Origin: Lachnospiraceae bacterium UBA7481
GTDB taxonomy: Bacteria; Bacillota; Clostridia; Lachnospirales; Lachnospiraceae
Length of the DNA: 5,532 bases
Reading direction: 5' to 3'
Assembly: GCA_002478505.1 (NCBI GenBank)
Contig: DLOP01000001.1
Location: 4,912-10,443, forward strand
Under the pieces are notes generated by a model. The model saw nothing but the letters and a program-made list of their open reading frames with translations, had not been told where the DNA came from and did no database searches. The position numbers were made by a program, and so were the translations under genes. Below are positions 1 to 5,532 of this stretch, piece after piece (position 1 is the stretch's first letter; each line of letters opens with the position of its first letter).

Positions 1-58
1 TGTGAAACTTAATATATCTTAGGCAGTGTTTTTTACTGCCTTAGATATATTTTTCACA
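1..58. repeat. Long imperfect inverted repeat (hairpin) touching the window edge
   Basis: The left arm (1-27) and right arm (35-58) pair over 23 base pairs. Bases 1-7 pair with 52-58, 11-19 with 43-51, and 21-27 with 35-41, with a three-base bulge at 8-10 and a T/T mismatch at 20/42. The loop is GTTTTTT at 28-34. Because the first base is already paired, the dyad may continue to the left outside the window. It lies downstream of the histidine kinase and could stop minus-strand transcripts. However, the minus-strand foot lacks a visible U-run, so a palindromic dispersed element, or a terminator for a gene converging from the left, is equally possible. The structure is certain; its function is not. 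Confidence 0.75.
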
Positions 59-96
59 CTAATTCCACTGCAAATCCGTGCGCATCCACCGAAAGC

Positions 97-133
97 ACTA
101 AGGAAGCACTGATTAAATCAGTACTTCCTTAGT
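97..133. repeat. 37-base near-perfect palindrome downstream of the kinase gene
   Basis: The stretch reads ACTAAGGAAG, then ACTGATT-type arms around a short AT centre, then CTTCCTTAGT. It is its own reverse complement except for one C/A mismatch (bases 107 and 123). It can form a stem of about 16-18 pairs with almost no loop, which suits a DNA cruciform or palindromic repeat element better than a normal terminator. Reading leftward on the minus strand, the bases after it are GCTTTCGG, with no U-tract. Its outer CTAAGG/CCTTAG resembles the core of the dyad at 1-58, so the two may belong to one repeat family. A bidirectional terminator remains possible. Confidence 0.7.
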
Positions 134-230
134 ATAAATGGAAAATCCCTATAAATTCTCTATATAAACTAAAAAAATTCTTAAGATTATTTCTACAGAT
201 ATCTAAATCCCCCATGTCGCCTTTGGCGGC
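134..230. other. AT-rich gene-free stretch between kinase stop and palindrome
   Basis: No open reading frame with a ribosome binding site is visible here on either strand. Next to the kinase stop there is a tiny GC stem (CGCC 218-221 with GGCG 225-228, loop TTT), too short and lacking a following U-run to be a credible terminator. The remainder is A/T-rich with a TCTTAAGA palindrome near 178-185. I see no promoter with well-spaced -35 and -10 boxes. It is probably the 3' untranslated region of the two-component operon. Confidence 0.45.
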
Positions 231-1379
231 TCAAATAGAAATGAAAAAAGAAACTGCCACAACTGCGCCGCCCTCTACGCTGTTTAATAATTTCAATTCT
301 CCTCCGTGTTTTTCACATAACATTTTTGTAATGGAAAGTCCGATTCCAAAATGCCCTTCATCATCCTCTGCCTCTTTCCTTTCCCGGAAATAGACCGTAT
401 CCGCTTCTCTGAGCGCTTTTTCAGAGAATCCCTCTCCGTCATCCTTCACATATATCATCAGCTTGTTATTTCTATTCTGTACGGTGATCTCGATCTGCTT
501 CTTTGCATACCGGACAGCATTTTGAAGTACATTTTCCACCGCCTCCATGATCAGCCCGGAATCCACCAGAACAGATTCCGATCCATTCGTCTGATCGTTA
601 AAAAGGATCTGTATCTCCCCCTTGATCCCTTCCGCCGCTTCTTTGATATAACTGCAAATTTCTGACATCCTGATCTGTCTGCAATGGACTTCCCACTCTT
701 CCATGGTCTGCAGTCTGGTCATTGTTTTTGAAAAACAAAGCAGTCTGTCTCCCTGTCTGGAAATCCGGTCCAATTTGTCCAAAAGCATCAGCTCCGTTAC
801 TTTCCCTTCCGGCACATATTTTATCAAAAATTCCGTATAGCCCTTCATAACTGTAAGCGGTGTACGGATATCATGGGCAAACGCCGCATTGATCTTTCTC
901 TGTTCCTCTCCCATCCGCCATTGATTCAGTTTATCCCTTTTTAACGTTTCTCTAAGATTCTCCATATCCTTCGCGATCATCCCGATCTCATCTTCACTCT
1001 GTAATGCTATTTCAAAAGAAAGATCACCTGCTGCCATATGTTTTAAGGAAAGTCCGATCTCCGAAACAGCCGCCTTGATCTTATTTTCCACATAATATTT
1101 TCCCGCGATCACAATGGATATCAGCATAAAAAAATAAGGGCAAACCTGTCTCACCCTCTCAAGAAGCTGTATCTGCTCTATCTCCCGTATCCTATAGCTT
1201 AAAAAAGGTATTCTCTCATGTATCACATTGATCCATAAAGATGTAATATGCATCGTCAGCATGGTACACGCTAAGCTTCCCAGCGTGGCAATCACCAAAT
1301 ACGCCGCCGCTGTCCTGATCATGGAAGCATTCTTGATATATTGTCTTAACTTTTCTACATATTCCTCTAACCAATCCAT
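231..1379 (-). CDS. Membrane sensor histidine kinase (HAMP, HisKA, HATPase)
   Basis: Two-component sensor kinase of 382 residues, complete. The sequence shows a first membrane helix at about residues 24-49, an extracytoplasmic loop of about 30 residues, a second helix at about 81-97, a HAMP-like linker (about 97-150, containing GDLSFEI and EDEIGMIA), an H-box AFAHDIRTPLT with the phospho-acceptor His169, an N-box with Asn287 (ENVLQNAVRYA), a G1 box KDDGEGF near 312-318 and a G2 box HFGIGLS near 343-349. All catalytic motifs are intact, so it should autophosphorylate and pass the phosphate to the adjacent regulator. The ATG at 1377-1379 is preferred. A GTG six codons upstream (1395-1397) is in frame, but its nearest GGAG lies about 14 bases away. 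The chosen start overlaps the regulator's end by 13 bases, implying translational coupling. The signal is unknown. AHDIRTPLT kinases often sit beside peptide or antibiotic ABC transporters, but none is visible here. Confidence 0.93.
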   Translation of the reverse strand: MDWLEEYVEKLRQYIKNASMIRTAAAYLVIATLGSLACTMLTMHITSLWINVIHERIPFLSYRIREIEQIQLLERVRQVCPYFFMLISIVIAGKYYVENKIKAAVSEIGLSLKHMAAGDLSFEIALQSEDEIGMIAKDMENLRETLKRDKLNQWRMGEEQRKINAAFAHDIRTPLTVMKGYTEFLIKYVPEGKVTELMLLDKLDRISRQGDRLLCFSKTMTRLQTMEEWEVHCRQIRMSEICSYIKEAAEGIKGEIQILFNDQTNGSESVLVDSGLIMEAVENVLQNAVRYAKKQIEITVQNRNNKLMIYVKDDGEGFSEKALREADTVYFRERKEAEDDEGHFGIGLSITKMLCEKHGGELKLLNSVEGGAVVAVSFFISI

Positions 1380-2047
1380 CGATATCCCACACCCCACACT
1401 GTTTCTATATACTCCTGATCCTTACTTGCGCCGAGTTTCATACGAATACGCCTGATATGCTCCGTTATGACAGCGGCGTCCGCCTCGCCGTCAAAGCCTC
1501 TCACCTTCTCATAGATACTCTCCTTGGTAAATACCTGTCCCTTGTTGGTAAACAAAAGCTCCACGATCTGAAATTCCATTTTGGTAAGCCCGATATCCTT
1601 ACCATCCTTTAATATCCGATAACCGCCAAAATCTATCTTCAGACCGCCCTCCGAATACTCCCGCCTTTCTCCTTTTTCCTTTCGTTCCTCTCTCCTTAGA
1701 TGCGCTTCGATCCTGGCTGACAATTCTTCCATGCTGAAAGGCTTTAAAATATAATCGTCCCCGCCCGCTCTAAATCCTTTGATCTTATCTGCTTCTTCCG
1801 TCCGCGCGCTTAAAAACAGGATCGGTATCTGCACCAGATCCCTGATCTGCTCGCACCAGAGAAGTCCGTCCGTTCCCGGCATGTTGATATCCAGTAAAAT
1901 AAGATCCGGCCCGCTGTCAAGGGCACTTTGCGCTTCCCTTGCATTTGCCGCCAGACAGACCTGATAACCTTCCAGTTCCAAATATTCTTTTAATAAGATC
2001 CTGATATCCGCTTCGTCATCTACGACCAACAATTTCTTTTGCTCCAT
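1367..2047 (-). CDS. OmpR-family DNA-binding response regulator
   Basis: Response regulator of 226 residues, the usual length for the OmpR/PhoB class. The N-terminal receiver domain (about 1-115) has the acidic pair Asp10-Asp11, phospho-acceptor Asp53 (LLDINMPG), Ser80 in place of the usual Thr/Ser switch residue, and Lys102 in LKPF. A charged linker (about 117-132, rich in Glu/Arg/Lys) joins it to a winged-helix domain (about 133-226) with the typical LTKMEFQIVELL, a recognition helix around ITEHIRRIRMKLG, and the closing wing motif VWGVGYRW. It should be phosphorylated by the kinase encoded directly downstream and then bind direct-repeat promoter sites. The ATG start has AGAGGG at 2052-2057. 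It begins 26 bases after the lipoprotein stop with no terminator between, so it is probably transcribed with the upstream genes. Target genes cannot be read from this window. Confidence 0.95.
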   Translation of the reverse strand: MEQKKLLVVDDEADIRILLKEYLELEGYQVCLAANAREAQSALDSGPDLILLDINMPGTDGLLWCEQIRDLVQIPILFLSARTEEADKIKGFRAGGDDYILKPFSMEELSARIEAHLRREERKEKGERREYSEGGLKIDFGGYRILKDGKDIGLTKMEFQIVELLFTNKGQVFTKESIYEKVRGFDGEADAAVITEHIRRIRMKLGASKDQEYIETVWGVGYRWIG

Positions 2048-2051
2048 AATT

Positions 2052-2057
2052 CCCTCT
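2052..2057 (-). promoter_or_regulatory. Ribosome binding site of the response regulator
   Basis: The minus strand reads AAGAGGGAATT directly before the ATG at 2045-2047, giving an AGAGGG Shine-Dalgarno with four to five bases of spacing. It fixes the regulator's start within a 26-base intergenic gap. That gap is too short to hold a full separate promoter. Confidence 0.7.
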
Positions 2058-2073
2058 TGTAAAAAATTTAAAC

Positions 2074-3258
2074 TTAATGTAATGTACAGTTAAAACCTGC
2101 CATCAGATAATATACTTTCACGACCTCCCATGCCCCATTTTCCGTCCGGTGCATAATGATTATTTGATTGTCCCATGATTCCCAATAGATTCTTCTACTA
2201 GTCCGTCTTTCTGTTACGACGTACAGATATTGTTCTCCATTATATGATTTTTCAAAGCCATATTCGACAGATAATGGAACAGTATCTGTATACCAGCAAT
2301 GGGACGGCTCGATCTCTATTTTTTCCACATCATTATCTTTGAATTCTTCGCAGTTTAAACTGATACCCTCCAGAAAATCAATCGATTCATCCTGTACATT
2401 AGTATATAGTTCATACGGAGTGTACTCTGTCGGCGACTGCGCCAACCCCATAGTATTCCAACACGGATTGTCGTCAATTAAGGCTTCATTCGGACGCACT
2501 GTCTCAACCTCATCATTCCACCATCTTAAAGCATCAGCTGACCATATATAATACCTGCCCTCACAGGATAGAATTCTATTGCCACGTTCAGAATTACCAA
2601 CCGCGATATCGATCCACTTACCTTCTACATTCTTATAAAAACACAAATACGACCACCCACTGTTACCATTGGCTACAGAATAAAAATATTCATCTTCTCC
2701 GTCACCGTCAATGTCAATAACCCTCAGACGTGTATAATCAAAGGTATCCCACACAATATCTTCAATCGGATAATCATCCTTGTTTTCCTCTGTGATCTGC
2801 TCACAGTCAACAGCGTATTCTTTCCAGTATTCATCTCTTTCATCATCAATTCCGTCATTATCATATATCAGCAGATCCTGCAGCTCTATAGGAACACCAT
2901 TATCTACATAACCCACTTCTTCCGTGATCTTTCTCTGTATATCATAAAGATCTGACCAGTTTGCAAGCGCCTCCTCCAGATTAATGATATCATCTTCTCC
3001 AATAATATAAGTTGTTTCCGATGTTTCATCTTCGGACATCATATTTTCTGATACCGTATTTTCTGATATCTCATTTACAGCTGCTTCACTGTCGGAAGTT
3101 TCGTCCCCTGATATCACATTTTCCGATACTTTATCTTCTGATACAATACTATCTGAAAGTTGATTCGTAACGTCCTCAGGATCTCCTGAACATCCCCCTA
3201 ATAAGACCAATATACTGCTTCCTATCACCAACAAAGTTCTTTTCATATTTGTACTCAT
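2074..3258 (-). CDS. Surface lipoprotein with Ser/Glu-rich stalk and DxDGDG calcium-loop-like motif
   Basis: Predicted lipoprotein of 394 residues, family not recognised. The N-terminus MSTNMKRT plus a hydrophobic run ends in a lipobox LLGGC, so Cys23 should be lipidated by Lgt and cleaved by signal peptidase II, anchoring the protein outside the membrane. Residues about 27-83 are a low-complexity Ser/Glu/Asp/Val stalk with repeated SEN and SEDE motifs. The mature domain (about 85-394) is acidic and rich in aromatic residues. It includes DIDGDGEDEY at about 182-191, the kind of Asp-rich loop seen in FG-GAP/VCBS-like and EF-hand-like calcium sites, then several strand-like stretches ending in NGAWEVVKVYYL. 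The start is set by a strong AGGAGG eight to nine bases upstream. An in-frame ATG ten codons earlier (3286-3288) has no such site. It lies 53 bases after the membrane TPR gene and 26 before the response regulator. Inference: a surface binding or sensing protein, possibly a partner of the neighbouring membrane protein. Confidence 0.85.
   Translation of the reverse strand: MSTNMKRTLLVIGSSILVLLGGCSGDPEDVTNQLSDSIVSEDKVSENVISGDETSDSEAAVNEISENTVSENMMSEDETSETTYIIGEDDIINLEEALANWSDLYDIQRKITEEVGYVDNGVPIELQDLLIYDNDGIDDERDEYWKEYAVDCEQITEENKDDYPIEDIVWDTFDYTRLRVIDIDGDGEDEYFYSVANGNSGWSYLCFYKNVEGKWIDIAVGNSERGNRILSCEGRYYIWSADALRWWNDEVETVRPNEALIDDNPCWNTMGLAQSPTEYTPYELYTNVQDESIDFLEGISLNCEEFKDNDVEKIEIEPSHCWYTDTVPLSVEYGFEKSYNGEQYLYVVTERRTSRRIYWESWDNQIIIMHRTENGAWEVVKVYYLMAGFNCTLH
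3013..3156 (-). repeat. Degenerate Ser/Glu repeats encoding the lipoprotein stalk
   Basis: This stretch encodes residues about 35-82 of the lipoprotein, in which short units of the kind VSED, VSEN, ISEN, SEDETSE recur (SEN three times, DETS twice). On the plus strand it shows up as repeated TTTTCTGATA/TTTTCCGATA-like words. The units are irregular in length and diverged. It resembles a flexible, extended spacer that holds the globular domain away from the membrane, and it may vary in length between strains. Confidence 0.6.
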
Positions 3259-3266
3259 ACTAAGGA

Positions 3267-3272
3267 CCTCCT
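3267..3272 (-). promoter_or_regulatory. Strong Shine-Dalgarno deciding the lipoprotein start
   Basis: The minus strand carries AAAAGGAGGTCC with AGGAGG at 3272-3267, eight bases before the ATG at 3256-3258. This near-perfect site decides for the MSTNMKRT start over the upstream in-frame ATG at 3286-3288, which would place the Shine-Dalgarno inside the coding region. Confidence 0.85.
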
Positions 3273-3311
3273 TTTCATACCCGCACATTTTTTATTTTCA
3301 TACTGTTATCT

Positions 3312-4745
3312 TTATTCTACTAAATAATCAACGTGGATACTTGATTTTAAATTTACATTTTTCACGCTCCAAATACAGAAAGCTGTTTCATCTATATAAA
3401 TAACTTCTTCAAAATTAACAGGATTTCCATTAACTACTATGTTTTCTGCTATAGGAAAAGAGCAGATACCTACATATGTCATATCTTCTTGATAAAAAAT
3501 ACTATTTTTCTGATAAAAATCGGTAAAAACCAACCATATCTCCCCATTTGTCTTGTTCTTTCGATAAAACTCTTTTTCTCTTTCCGTCAGTTCAATTCTA
3601 AGCGGATGTATTTGATTCTTTTCTAAATCCCAATCTAAACGGAAAGACTCAATAATTTTGTAAACGGAATCTGTTTCCTCAAGAAGACAATATGCCATAT
3701 TTTGCGCATTTCCTTCATCATACAAAATAACCAGTTCATAATTGTCAATCTCTTTTTGATATATAATAGTCAGTTCATCCTGTGCGCAAAAATATCGTCT
3801 GCTATATGCTTCCTCAATACTATTACCATGAGAGCAATAGTGATTGATACCAATCGATAATATTAACAAAAGACAACTGATTGCTAAAGTGATAGTTATT
3901 TTATTTATCCTATGTTTTACTTTTATTGATTGCTCCGGGCTTTTGCTTTCATATAAATTCTTTTCCGGTATTTTTTCCATCAAGTCATTTGCCCAGGTAA
4001 CATACATTGTATTTCCGCCATATTTAGTTACAAATTTAAATTCATGAAACGCTTCTTCATACCTGCCAAGGTTGTAGCAGCATTTTCCACGATAATAAGC
4101 AGTATTAACTTGCTCAAAAGTTGTCATGTTATTTTTTGATATTATCTTTAATAATTTAAGTACATCTTCCCACCGTTCTTCTATTAGATATTGGCGAAGT
4201 TTAAGGCTTCCTTGATATATAAGTTTGATCCGGTCATTTTTGCCGCTGAGTTTCTGTAATATATTTTTTGCATTTTCCAATTCCGTATTTAAAGATGCCG
4301 TTTCGTTCACACAAATCATATAGTCAATAATATGAAGCTGCACCTCTAATCTTTGCGCAGGTGTTAAGCGGCTGTCCAGCCGACGCAGTTCATCTATTTC
4401 CTGTCTGCTTTCATCATACTTTCTTAATACCAGACTGATAAAAAGTAATGACTTATGAAAATTTACATTTTCTTTATACCTCTTCCGCTTCAGGAAGCTT
4501 AACACATATTTCTCGTAAGCCTGAAAGTCACATTTTTCAAATATGATCCACCTCCACCACAGAAGCATCATACAACAAATGGCTATGTCCGCAAATATTA
4601 GTGAGAAAATAAGAGGAAGCTCATAAATTGCATTTTGTATTATTGCAAGGATACCTACCCAGACAACAATAGCTAAAAAAAAGATGGAAAACGTTATCAT
4701 TTTCATTACTATCAATAATATTTTATGATTTTTATTTTTTTCCAT
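3312..4745 (-). CDS. Three-helix membrane protein with TPR-like domain and extracytoplasmic C-terminal domain
   Basis: Protein of 477 residues that I cannot assign to a named family. Two membrane helices lie near the N-terminus (about 9-36 and 41-64), preceded by a basic MEKNKNHK and followed by a basic stretch (KRKRYKE), which puts the N-terminus and the next domain in the cytoplasm by the positive-inside rule. Residues about 86-256 are all-helical and TPR-like. The clearest unit is near 215-248 (AYYRGKCCYNLGRYEEAFHEF), with the Tyr/Gly/Tyr/Ala spacing of a TPR. A third helix (about 283-301), preceded by basic KHRINK, leads to an outside domain of about 175 residues with alternating strand-like segments. 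The start is set by GGAGGG seven bases before the ATG; an in-frame ATG 14 codons earlier (4785-4787) lacks a site. The gene is very A/T-rich, more so than the two-component genes. It follows the LRR gene by 70 bases. A scaffold or receptor linking surface and cytoplasm is inference only. Confidence 0.82.
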   Translation of the reverse strand: MEKNKNHKILLIVMKMITFSIFFLAIVVWVGILAIIQNAIYELPLIFSLIFADIAICCMMLLWWRWIIFEKCDFQAYEKYVLSFLKRKRYKENVNFHKSLLFISLVLRKYDESRQEIDELRRLDSRLTPAQRLEVQLHIIDYMICVNETASLNTELENAKNILQKLSGKNDRIKLIYQGSLKLRQYLIEERWEDVLKLLKIISKNNMTTFEQVNTAYYRGKCCYNLGRYEEAFHEFKFVTKYGGNTMYVTWANDLMEKIPEKNLYESKSPEQSIKVKHRINKITITLAISCLLLILSIGINHYCSHGNSIEEAYSRRYFCAQDELTIIYQKEIDNYELVILYDEGNAQNMAYCLLEETDSVYKIIESFRLDWDLEKNQIHPLRIELTEREKEFYRKNKTNGEIWLVFTDFYQKNSIFYQEDMTYVGICSFPIAENIVVNGNPVNFEEVIYIDETAFCIWSVKNVNLKSSIHVDYLVE

Positions 4746-4815
4746 TAGTCTCCCTCCAAATCCAAATATCTGCATTTCCTTGCGCATTTATAAGCAACAA
4801 TTTTTCTTATTGCCC
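4746..4815 (-). other. Intergenic gap between LRR gene and membrane TPR gene
   Basis: The 70-base gap holds a seven-pair stem (4794-4800 with 4807-4813, one G-T pair, six-base A/T loop) just after the LRR stop. It is weak, A/T-rich and not followed by a U-run on the minus strand, so at best it is a leaky terminator or processing site. A TATAAA lies next to it, but no -35-like box sits at the right distance. Read-through from the LRR gene into the membrane protein gene therefore seems likely. Confidence 0.4.
4751..4757 (-). promoter_or_regulatory. Shine-Dalgarno deciding the membrane TPR protein start
   Basis: The minus strand has GGAGGGA at 4757-4751, followed by GACTA and the ATG at 4743-4745, a seven-base gap from GGAGG. 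This is the best site in the 70-base gap after the LRR gene. It rules against the in-frame ATGs at 4785-4787 and 4773-4775, which have no comparable upstream sequence. Confidence 0.8.
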
Positions 4816-5532
4816 CTACTGCCTAACCCAGACGATATTTTGCGCACTCCAATCACTGCTATTGTCATCAATATAAGAATCAAGAGCATTGCCGCTATAA
4901 TAAATGGTCATATCACTGCAGTTTTCAAATGCATCGTCCCTTATACTCGTTACGCTATCCGGTATCGTGATTTCTGTCAGGCCACTGCAGTCTTTAAATG
5001 CCCAAAAACCAATACTCGTTACACTATCCGGTAGCGTAATTTCCGTTAAACCACTGCAACCCTCAAATGCAAAATGACCGATGCTCGTTACGCCGTCTGG
5101 TATCGTGATTTCCGTTAAACTGCTACAATCATAAAATACACTACTACCATCAATACTCATTACACTATCCGGTATCGTGATTTCCGTTAAACTGCTGCAA
5201 CCGCGAAATGCTTCAGCACGAATACCCGTTACGCTATCTGGTATCGTAATTTCCGTCAGACCACTGCAGCCGCGAAATACACCCATGTAAATGTCTGTTA
5301 CGCCATCTGGTATCGTGATTTTTGTCAGATTGCTACAATCAGTAAATGCGTTATCACCAATTATCGTTACGCTATTAGGTATCGTGATTTCCGTCAAACC
5401 ACTGCAACCGTAAAATGCACCCATATCAATAAACGTTGCGCCGTCCGGTATTGTGATTTCAGTTAAACTGCTACAATTAGCAAATGCGCAAGCATTAATG
5501 CGCATTACGCTATCCGGTAGCGTAATTTCCGT
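4816..5532 (-). CDS. BspA-like leucine-rich-repeat (LRR_5) protein, 5' end outside window
   Basis: This is the C-terminal 238 residues of a repeat protein; the reading frame stays open to the last base of the window, so the true start lies further right. The Met at 5503-5505 is only a repeat-internal residue: the codons before it read TEITLPDSV, completing the same repeat. Nine consecutive units follow the LRR_5 consensus LTEITIPDSVTSIGxxAFxxCSS, as in the BspA/Treponema pallidum surface LRR family, which forms an elongated solenoid often used for binding host or partner proteins. The last 31 residues (from MTIYYSGNALDSY to WVRQ) look like the capping segment common in this family (YYSG motif). 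No LPXTG, membrane anchor or cell-wall-binding domain follows, so any export signal or anchor must be in the missing N-terminal part. Surface location is inferred from the family. The membrane TPR gene starts 70 bases downstream. Confidence 0.9.
   Translation of the reverse strand, partial: TEITLPDSVMRINACAFANCSSLTEITIPDGATFIDMGAFYGCSGLTEITIPNSVTIIGDNAFTDCSNLTKITIPDGVTDIYMGVFRGCSGLTEITIPDSVTGIRAEAFRGCSSLTEITIPDSVMSIDGSSVFYDCSSLTEITIPDGVTSIGHFAFEGCSGLTEITLPDSVTSIGFWAFKDCSGLTEITIPDSVTSIRDDAFENCSDMTIYYSGNALDSYIDDNSSDWSAQNIVWVRQ
4912..5532 (-). repeat. 69-base tandem repeat array encoding nine LRR units
   Basis: Units on the minus strand are: R1 5532-5467 (first codon outside the window), R2 5466-5398, R3 5397-5329, R4 5328-5260, R5 5259-5191, R6 5190-5119, R7 5118-5050, R8 5049-4981 and R9 4980-4912. 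All are 69 bases except R6, which is 72 and encodes one extra residue (SIDGSSVF in place of SIGxxAF). The block coding for LTEITIPDxV is nearly constant even at third codon positions, while the middle and end of each unit vary. This points to recent duplication or ongoing homogenisation and makes copy-number change by recombination likely. Confidence 0.92.

Noticed and set aside
165..205. Possible regulator-binding direct repeat (ATCTGTAGAAAT and ATCTTAAGAATT on the minus strand)
   Set aside because: The 13-base period does not fit the usual 10-11 base spacing of OmpR-family sites, and similarity in such A/T-rich sequence can be chance.
216..230. GC-rich mini-hairpin after the kinase stop as a terminator
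   Set aside because: Only four solid pairs around a three-base loop, with no U-run following on the minus strand.
351..665. Plus-strand open frame inside the kinase gene
   Set aside because: It lies antisense to conserved kinase motifs, has no ribosome binding site and shows no recognisable protein features.
1395..1397. GTG as the kinase start
   Set aside because: The nearest GGAG is about 14 bases upstream, and an in-frame ATG six codons later begins at a more natural overlap with the regulator. It remains a minor alternative.
1228..1455. Plus-strand open frame across the kinase/regulator junction
   Set aside because: It is antisense to two clearly real genes and lacks an upstream Shine-Dalgarno.
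1779..1964. Plus-strand open frame inside the response regulator
   Set aside because: It is a shadow of the conserved receiver domain with no start signal.
2339..2551. Plus-strand open frame inside the lipoprotein gene
   Set aside because: It is antisense to the lipoprotein, low in complexity and without a start signal.
3844..4047. Plus-strand open frame with a hydrophobic stretch inside the membrane TPR gene
   Set aside because: The hydrophobic stretch is the reverse-strand image of the third membrane helix and A/T-rich sequence; no ribosome binding site is present.
4794..4813. Hairpin after the LRR gene as a Rho-independent terminator
   Set aside because: The stem is seven A/T-rich pairs with a G-T pair and no U-run follows on the minus strand.
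4780..5034. Plus-strand open frame over the LRR repeats
   Set aside because: Its internal repetition (ATAVFKC, RYTIR-like) is just the antisense reading of the 69-base LRR units.
5503..5505. Met codon as the start of the LRR protein
   Set aside because: The frame continues open to base 5532 and the codons before it encode TEITLPDSV, the first half of the same repeat; there is no ribosome binding site.
4912..5532. CRISPR-like array, given regular repeats of 69 bases
   Set aside because: Repeats are continuous coding units of LRR_5 type with no unique spacers and an uninterrupted reading frame.

Overview
The window looks like a low-to-moderate-GC Firmicutes chromosome, most likely a gut-type Clostridia/Lachnospiraceae relative. 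The grounds are strong purine-rich ribosome binding sites (AGGAGG, GGAGGG), a BspA-type leucine-rich-repeat surface protein, a Ser/Glu-rich lipoprotein, and an OmpR-type two-component pair whose kinase has an AHDIRTPLT H-box. The taxonomic call is inference from style, not a database match.

All five genes lie on the minus strand, so transcription runs from right to left. From the right edge: (1) the C-terminal part of a BspA-like LRR_5 protein (4816-5532), which is open at the window edge and has nine 23-residue repeats visible plus a C-terminal cap; (2) a 477-residue protein with three membrane segments, a cytoplasmic TPR-like helical domain and an extracytoplasmic C-terminal domain (3312-4745); (3) a 394-residue lipoprotein with a Ser/Glu-rich stalk and a calcium-loop-like DIDGDGEDEY motif (2074-3258); (4) an OmpR-family response regulator (1367-2047); (5) its membrane histidine kinase (231-1379), overlapping the regulator by 13 bases. 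Gaps between genes are 70, 53, 26 and -13 bases, and none holds a convincing terminator, so the set could be one operon or at least share read-through.

The left 230 bases carry no gene. They hold two long inverted repeats (1-58 and 97-133) and an AT-rich stretch between the second repeat and the kinase stop. The dyads may end the transcript or be dispersed palindromic elements. Neither has a classical U-tract at its foot on the minus strand.

How the parts may work together (inference): three envelope proteins (a repeat surface protein, a membrane TPR protein with an outside domain, and a surface lipoprotein) are followed by a phosphorelay that could sense envelope state or control their expression. 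The two-component genes are confidently identified. The middle two proteins belong to no family I can name, and they are the least understood part of the window. No mobile element, CRISPR array, tRNA or rRNA was seen.
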